In this document: in pieces, positions 58,280 to 64,000 of the stretch
Numbering within the stretch: the first letter of the stretch is position 1
How the letters are laid out: every line of letters begins with the position of its first letter
Source of the DNA: Oncomelania hupensis
Lineage: Eukaryota; Mollusca; Gastropoda; Littorinimorpha; Pomatiopsidae
DNA length: 64,000 nucleotides
Assembly (NCBI GenBank): GCA_036898135.1
Contig: JBAHVR010000314.1
Coordinates: forward strand, 1 to 64,000
Reading direction: 5' to 3'
Notes under the pieces: model-generated
Database searches by the model: none
What the model was told of the DNA's origin: nothing
The model's input: the letters and a program-made list of their open reading frames with translations, nothing else
Made by a program: the position numbers and the translations under genes

Positions 58280-58978
58280 CATTTCATGCAAATGAAATAT
58301 GATTAGCATCATACAAATAATAGTAATAAAATTTGAAGACATTTATTATGACTAAATAAATGTGGATGAAGAAAAATACAAGTTACAATTACTGAATTAG
58401 GCTTGAGCTCAACACAAACTGAGAGATTGGTCCTTTTTGTGACGTCACTTACGTCGAGCGGGGAAAAGCGAAAAGTTTCCGGTAATCTCCGGAATTACCC
58501 GTGAGTCATCACTACCCAACAGCTACACTTTAAAGAGACGATCCCTTTACATAATACAATTAATATTTTTCAAATACTTTGTATTCCACGAATTCAATCG
58601 TAGTTTGTATATCAATCTTGAAATTGCTCTTGAACAACTTATAATATTTACTTTAGGAATTTTCATGTAAAAGTGCCGTTCAACTAAAGAATAGTATTCA
58701 AACTGACATATTTTCAAATCACAATTCAAAAACGTATTGCCACTTTTCATTGCTCCCTTTTTGGCTCTTTCTTCTTCTTCCCATTAAAAACAGGTGTTAA
58801 TCTTCGTCGTTGTCTTTGTTGTTGTTGTTTTTGGTGGTGGTGTGAGGTCGCCAAGCTCAACTACATAATAGCACATACTGTATTTCCACCAATCATTGCT
58901 TGCTTGTGAGGTGTTTTTGTTTTCTCTTTGCACTTACGTCATATGTTTGATGAGGTATATTAGGGTGATGTCTTTCAG

Positions 58979-60388
58979 AGCCAGCAGCTGGAAGCGTTGC
59001 AGCGGCAAGAAGAGCAACTAGAGCTGTATCTGGAGGAGAAGACGGATCTGCTGGCCGTCACTCAAGACACGCCACGACACCTGCGTGGTGCTCACAGCGA
59101 ACTGACGCTCACTCTGTCTCCCCCCACACATCCACACAGGCCCACTGGCTTCTTGTTGGGCCCTGCTCCCCGTTCTGCCAGCGAGGCCAATCTTGGCGAC
59201 TTCGTAGAGACCGACGACGTTCAGTCCCTGGTGGCCCATCACCACTCCGACATGTCTCTGTCCGCTCAGTCCCTGGAGGCTGGTCGTGACAACAACCAGC
59301 AGCAGTTTGACCAGCACCAACAGTACGAAAGGTCAAGGTTGCTAAACAGTAGTTGCGTTACGGAGGGAGAAATGACGTCAGAGATGAAAATCGCGGAAGG
59401 CCAGGCCAGTAACGCTACTTCGCGTTTCAGAGGTCAGGAAAGTCGAGGTCGCACCAGGGTCAGATTAGAACGTGGAAAATTTAGGTCATTGCAAGGTCTA
59501 GGTCAGGGTATGACTGAGACGACGGGGGAGCGTAAGTTGACGTCACGCGCAGCGGAAGTGACTTCACGGCTGTACCAGAAACCTGCATCGCCCGCCAAGG
59601 ATTTCCTGAAGAGCAAGCGAGAGTCACCCTCGCCGTCTTTCTCCGGTAGTAGGACCTCGGTGAAGTCAAGCAGCAGCCGGTCGCCGAAGTTGGACCAGAG
59701 AGTGTTGCTGGATCCAACATCGCCAACAAACACTAAGCAAAGCAAAAACCGCGAGGACTGGAACAGACCGTGGAGAACGCGACCACCTGACGTCAGCAGC
59801 GCGATGCGAGATAGAGGTGGCGTCACACCGGCTACTGCTGACGTCACAGGCAGGCGAAGGGAATACGAAAAACCGTGGCGACAGGCAGGATTGATCAAAC
59901 GTCAGGACAGGCAGCCAAGCAGCCCAGAAAACAAATCGCCCACGCTGGCCCGGAGAAAAGTGGTCGACAGCGGCAGCAAACGATCCAGCAGCAATAAAGA
60001 AGGCGGCGGAATGGGTAAAGAGGGTGGTTTTAGTGGCGGGGTCGTGGCTCAAGCAGATACGATTACTAGTAGTGATCATTCTGCGTCCTCGTCAGTAACT
60101 TCTCGCCGAATTCGGGTTCGAGTCCGACCGCGCCTTGGTGGCTCCGACACCAGCCTTGATGCTCCCCATCAGCAACAACAACAGCGACAGCGGAATCGAC
60201 CTCGCCCCCGCCTACGGCAGATCTCCAGCGCCTCAAGCTTACCCTGCGTGCCGGAAGCCGCCGCCGAAAATGAGGCCGATCTTGACCCTGGTGGCCCTAT
60301 GATCTTGACCTCTCAACCCAATATGGCGGAGCTGGTGGCAGCCGTGCCTCGCAGACAGAGAAGAGGACGACGGGGAGTGACGCCGGAG
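58979..60388 (+). CDS. Kinesin-3 large exon: end of coiled coil and disordered region
   Basis: 470 codons, phase 0 at both ends: acceptor gatgtctttcag|AGC, donor CCGGAG|GTATGA. The first 30 residues finish the coiled coil (SQQLEALQRQEEQLELYLEE). The rest is low-complexity: Ser/Arg/Pro-rich, strongly basic, with two related NRPWRTRPPD and EKPWRQAG motifs and an Arg-rich end (RRQRRGRRG). No known domain was recognised. It is assigned to the kinesin gene by phase and coiled-coil continuity. It contains four perfect TGACGTCA sites. The region is far longer and more disordered than I expect for KIF16B. Confidence 0.93.
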
Positions 60389-60402
60389 GTATGACATTGA
60401 CC

Positions 60403-60403
<1 letters not shown>

Positions 60404-60481
<78 letters not shown>
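60404..60481. repeat. (CT)n microsatellite beside a donor
   Basis: About 39 CT units starting 15 bp after the exon end at 60388. Confidence 0.97.
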
Positions 60482-60484
<3 letters not shown>

Positions 60485-60837
60485 CATCATTCGATGATCG
60501 ATAACGCATTGTTATTCGGAGTTGAGCTGCCATCACCACATCAAGGCTTAGGACCATATATCATAATGGCAATGCTTCAAGCCATCGCGTTGTACTGCCC
60601 TGCATGGTTAAGTATCCGTAGTAATTTCCTTGTGTTATAGAGAAGGTTGTTTAGTGAGGCTTTGCTTGAGATTAAGATAAAACAGGGCACACGCGGACCC
60701 AGTGGTGGGCAGCAGATGTATAATGACAGTCAAGGTACAATCAAATGTTTTATTGCCAAGTGAACGAACAAGGACTATTCACCACGCTGTTCATTATCTT
60801 AAAATTGTTTATTGGTCTTGCAAAAGACTGTGGAATT

Positions 60838-62545
60838 CCCTTTGTAAAATATTTATTTTCACCAATTTCAGCTAAATAATCTTTATTTAGAAAAATATTT
60901 TCTAAATAATCATTTGTTTACAAACAATGTAAGATTTCTCTAAATAATATATTTTCTCCATAAATAACTTATTATTTATTTAAACAATAAATTGCTTTTG
61001 TAAATAAGTAAAAAGGTGCTTTTGAAATAGGTAAAAAGGCATAGCTGCTAAATAATACTTGTATAATGCATTACTTAGCAGATTGTATTAAATAATGTAT
61101 TATTTAGAAATGTTCTTAAGTAATGATTTGTTTACCTGTATAATGCATTATTTAGCAGATTGTATTAAATAATGTATTATTTAGAAATGTTCCTAAATAA
61201 TGACTTGTTTACCTATATAATGCATTATTTAGCTGAATTTGCTAAAAAATATATATATATTATTTAGAAGATGTTGCTAAATGATGCATTATTTACGAAC
61301 ACAATTCATTGTTCAGGGAAAGCAATTTTCATTGTTTAAGGGATTGGCAGGGACATGTTGTATAACTGTGAAGTTATGCGGTAGTAATGAAGAAAAGTGC
61401 AAAATCGTGAATTTACCCTGTTTTGCGATTTAAAATGAAGCAACTACTTTATTTCACTCTATTTTTTATTCCTTCAAAATAGTATTATTATACGAAACTG
61501 CAACGGTATGGGCTCCGTTAAGGAGGGAGCCGTCATTATTTTTGCTTTAGCGTCCTTGCCTTCACAGTACATGCGGCAAATACCCGCTAGTTTCGAATAA
61601 ACTGAAACTTACAGTTTGAAATTAAAACATAATTCAACTCAAACGGAAATAGTCTAAACACAGATTTTTGGGAAATAAATACGAAACAAAAATGTTTTTT
61701 TTTTTTCTGACGGGATACTCAAAAAATATGTTTTTCTGACGGGATACTCAAAAAACTGAACACTCCCGCACAAAAACTGACATTGACCTTTCCTTTGTGT
61801 TCGGGATGTTACAGACATTTTATCTTCGAATTTGGTGAGTAATTTTTGTTCAAAAATAAATAATTATCACACATTTTGGATACACAATATTTGGAAAAAC
61901 ATTGCATTTAATTATACTTAGAAAGCAGTAAAATTATTTTTTAAAATCTAGTTTTCAAGCAAGTCTTGGAATCCCCTAAATAATGAAAATTGCAGTCCCT
62001 AACCAATAAATTGTTTACGTAATCAAAGCATTATTTAGCAACATCTTCAAATTAAGACTTTATTTAGCAAATTCAAATGAAGCGGCTGACAAGTGTCAAA
62101 CAGCCCAAAGTCTCCACGATCCAAAGCAAGTCTGGCATATGCCTTACAGAAGAACAAGAAGTCTTGGACAGATGGACAGAGTGCTACTCTGACCTTTACA
62201 ACCATACACCAAATGGAGACCCATCAGTTCTAGCATGTCCCGAGAACAGAGAAGAAGAAGAAATCCTCCCAATTCTCCAGGAAGAAGAAAATGTATTATA
62301 TAGGTTAATATGTTTTCTTTATTTAGCAACAATGTTTTATTTATTTATATAATGATTTATTTACGTAAACAATGTATTGTAAATAATAAGTTAATCAAGA
62401 AGAAAAAAAAATTATTTAGAGAAATCTTACATTGTTTTTAAACAAATGATTATTTGGAAAACACGTTTCTATATATAAAGATTATTTAGCTGAAAGTGGT
62501 AAAAAGACCACCGAGAAATATCGCAAATAAATATTTTACAAAGGG
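60838..62545. mobile_element. AT-rich terminal-inverted-repeat element, 1.7 kb
   Basis: The left end, CCCTTTGTAAAATATTTATT, is mirrored at the right end (aaataaatattttacaaaggg). The inverted similarity continues for about 200 bp through gctaaataatctttat, caatgtaagatttctctaaa and aaataacttattattt. AATT flanks both ends and may be a target duplication. Interior copies of taaataatgcattatttagc are themselves palindromic. There is no transposase, so it is a MITE-like or foldback non-autonomous element. It contains a LINE fragment at 62072. Confidence 0.78.
62072..62290 (+). mobile_element. Internal LINE fragment (GGATA-tail family)
   Basis: Encodes KRLTSVKQPKVSTIQSKSGI, RWTECYSDLYNHTPNGDP and PENREEEEILPIL, the linker between endonuclease and RT, with no 3' end. 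It sits within the AT-rich inverted-repeat element and was probably carried or captured rather than retroposed there, since it lacks the family tail. Confidence 0.88.
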
Positions 62546-62689
62546 AATTTCATTAAAGACATCTTGGCATCCAACATTGTTTTTGGTTTATGTACGTATT
62601 CGTTTCTCTTTATTGTAAAAACATCGTGTTGTAATATCTTTGTGATGTCGCACATGGCCAGTAGAGTATCCATTAGTGTCGTGTCGTGT

Positions 62690-63060
62690 GATGTACTATA
62701 CTGGTGGTCTATGTACTATAATGATGGTCTATGTACTATACTGATGGTCTATGTACTATACTGGTGGTCTATGTACTATACTGATGGTCTATGTACTATA
62801 CTGATGGTCTACGTACTATACTGGTGGTCTTTGTACTATACTGGTGGTCTATGTACTATACTGATGGTCTATGTACTATACTGATGGTCTATGTACTATA
62901 CTGGTGGTCTATGTACTATACTGATGGTCTATGTACTATACTGATGGTCTATGTACTATACTGATGATCTATGTACTATACTGATGGTATATGTACTGAT
63001 GGTCTATGTACTATACTGATGGTATATGTACTGATGGTCTATGTACTATACTGATGGTCT
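62690..63060. repeat. 21-bp minisatellite (about 17 copies)
   Basis: Unit ctatgtactatactgatggt plus one base. Ends 13 bp before the acceptor of the last exon. Confidence 0.96.
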
Positions 63061-63073
63061 ACTCCTATTGCAG

Positions 63074-64000
63074 GAGGAGGAGCGGCGTCACTCGGAGCCA
63101 GTGGGAGAACAGCTGCTGGCGGCGCTGGCTCGCTACACGGAGGAGATGGAGGCGGGGCGGGGGACGGGAGAAGGCGGTCCTCGTCGTCTGGATACCTCCC
63201 CTAACCACGCCTCTCACGAGTTCAATTCCATCCCCACCACGCCCACCACTACACCCTTTCAAAACGTCTCCCCCTCTCCCACTCCGGTCCCCGACATCCA
63301 GCTGATCTCCCCTTCGTCATCGTCATCTTCCAGCATGGAGGTGACGTCACCGCGTGAACTAGCTTTAAACACGAGCAGTGAGACGTCAACTCCAGCGTCT
63401 CCTGGATACGTTGATGACGTTCATCCAACACCTCCACAAGTAACTGACGGTGCCTTTAGGCAGACGCCAGATGACGTCAATGGTGATGATGACGGTGCAC
63501 AGCAGATGACGCCCAGACCCAGTGAAAAACGTGAGCACGAGGACGATGCGGCGCTGCTGTCGCCCAAGCGGACAAAGGGCGGCGAGGATGACCTCAGGTA
63601 CAGTCACGTAAATCAAGTAGTGGGTGATGACGTCAGTAGCTACTCGACAGATTCGCTGGATGAAGGGGAAGAGAGGGAGACACTGAATCCATCTTTCGAC
63701 TCTGACCTCCAAAACTTGGCCTTACAGCATGCGTTCTCAGGTGTGGGAAGTGACAGTCTTCGTCATCAGCCTGAGGCTGCTAGTGACGTCAGTGTCGCAC
63801 GTCACGCTGACGTCATATCGGACATAAAGGATTTCCAGGTCGGGGACAAAACGATCAACGTTCCTCTTTCTCACAGCTCTGACATTTCCTCGCAGTCACA
63901 CTCTCGTCTTTTGACGTCACCCAGCAATGACGTAAGTCCTGGTGTGGGCACAGGGTGGCGAGAGAGGACGCGACCTAGATCTGGTCTGACGAAACAAGTC
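63074..64000 (+). CDS. Kinesin-3 disordered exon, open to window end
   Basis: Acceptor ctcctattgcag|GAG, phase 0, matching the donor at 60388. Open for 309 codons to the window edge. A possible donor (GAC|GTAAGT at 63932) would also end it in phase 0. It begins EEERRHSEPVGEQLLAALAR, then turns Ser/Thr/Pro/Asp-rich with an NLS-like KREHEDD...SPKRTKGG stretch near residues 155-175. No PX or START domain is reached. Six perfect TGACGTCA sites occur. The correct frame does not start with Met, and overlapping frames beginning in the minisatellite are artefacts. Confidence 0.9.

Larger units (their letters stand above)
56967..58534 (+). mobile_element. THAP-containing DNA transposon relic
   Basis: A 21-bp sequence at 56967-56987 (starting TTTAAAGTGTAGCTG) returns as an exact reverse complement at 58514-58534. 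A second, imperfect inverted pair (aagtgacgtcaca plus ccgg-rich flanks) sits inside it at 57175 and 58432. Between them is a THAP-domain pseudogene. This suggests a P-type, THAP-bearing transposon or its deletion derivative. No target duplication was found, and the left end overlaps a LINE-like frame. Confidence 0.5.

Noticed and set aside
58547..58750. 67-codon minus-strand frame upstream of the large exon
   Set aside because: AT-rich composition typical of random frames; nothing conserved recognised.
59018..60079. Antisense open frames opposite the 470-codon exon
   Set aside because: Shadows of a GC-rich coding exon; the plus-strand frame fits exon phases and coiled-coil continuity.
63006..63305. 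Open frame running from the 21-bp repeat into the last exon
   Set aside because: It is in a different frame from the phase-0 exon that continues open to the window end and would ignore the acceptor at 63073.

Overview
This is animal nuclear DNA, most likely from a marine mollusc. The reasons are a multi-exon gene with GT-AG introns, a very high load of mini- and microsatellites, tRNA-derived SINEs, non-LTR and Ty3/gypsy-type elements of kinds I associate with molluscs, and THAP-domain relics. There is no bacterial operon structure. The phylum call rests on recognised element families, not on a database search.

One host gene runs left to right across the window. It is a kinesin-3 of the KIF16B/StARD9 type. 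Twelve phase-consistent exons are visible from 13122 to beyond position 64000, and one further candidate lies at 5801-5896. The motor domain must lie before position 1. The visible exons encode the neck, a complete FHA domain (14028-15691), the post-FHA linker (23248-35058), a coiled coil (54064-56495) and two long, disordered, basic or Ser/Asp-rich exons (58979-60388 and 63074 to the end). No PX or START domain is reached. About 60 kb of the window is intron.

Layout. 0-3.1 kb: a 60-bp satellite array. 3.3-5.6 kb: an inverted-repeat element with a 52-bp minisatellite core and a nested SINE. 5.8-11.7 kb: a candidate exon whose splice donor is copied in a dispersed tandem repeat, broken up by four copies of one LINE family with (GGATA)n tails. 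11.9-12.8 kb: a 57-bp array and a SINE. 13.1-15.7 kb: the neck and FHA exons. 17.1-19.3 kb: an RNase-H-bearing LINE split by a solo LTR. 19.5-26.6 kb: minisatellites, a nested LINE and one exon. 27.9-34.1 kb: a decayed Gmr1-like gypsy element with integrase before reverse transcriptase, broken by at least four insertions. 35.0-46 kb: one small exon, minisatellites, a telomere-like palindrome, an LTR with a primer-binding site, and a LINE with a solo LTR in its tail. 46.5-53.8 kb: a THAP fragment, a CR1/L2-type LINE, another LINE copy, minisatellites and a third solo LTR. 54.0-64.0 kb: the coiled-coil and disordered exons, separated by a twin-primed LINE, a THAP transposon relic, an AT-rich terminal-inverted-repeat element and microsatellites that touch the exon edges.

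The most notable signals are the extreme clustering of the palindrome TGACGTCA in the two long coding exons, tandem repeats that reach right up to splice sites, the integrase-first gypsy element, and several insertions whose target duplications can be read exactly. All open frames inside tandem arrays are treated as non-coding.
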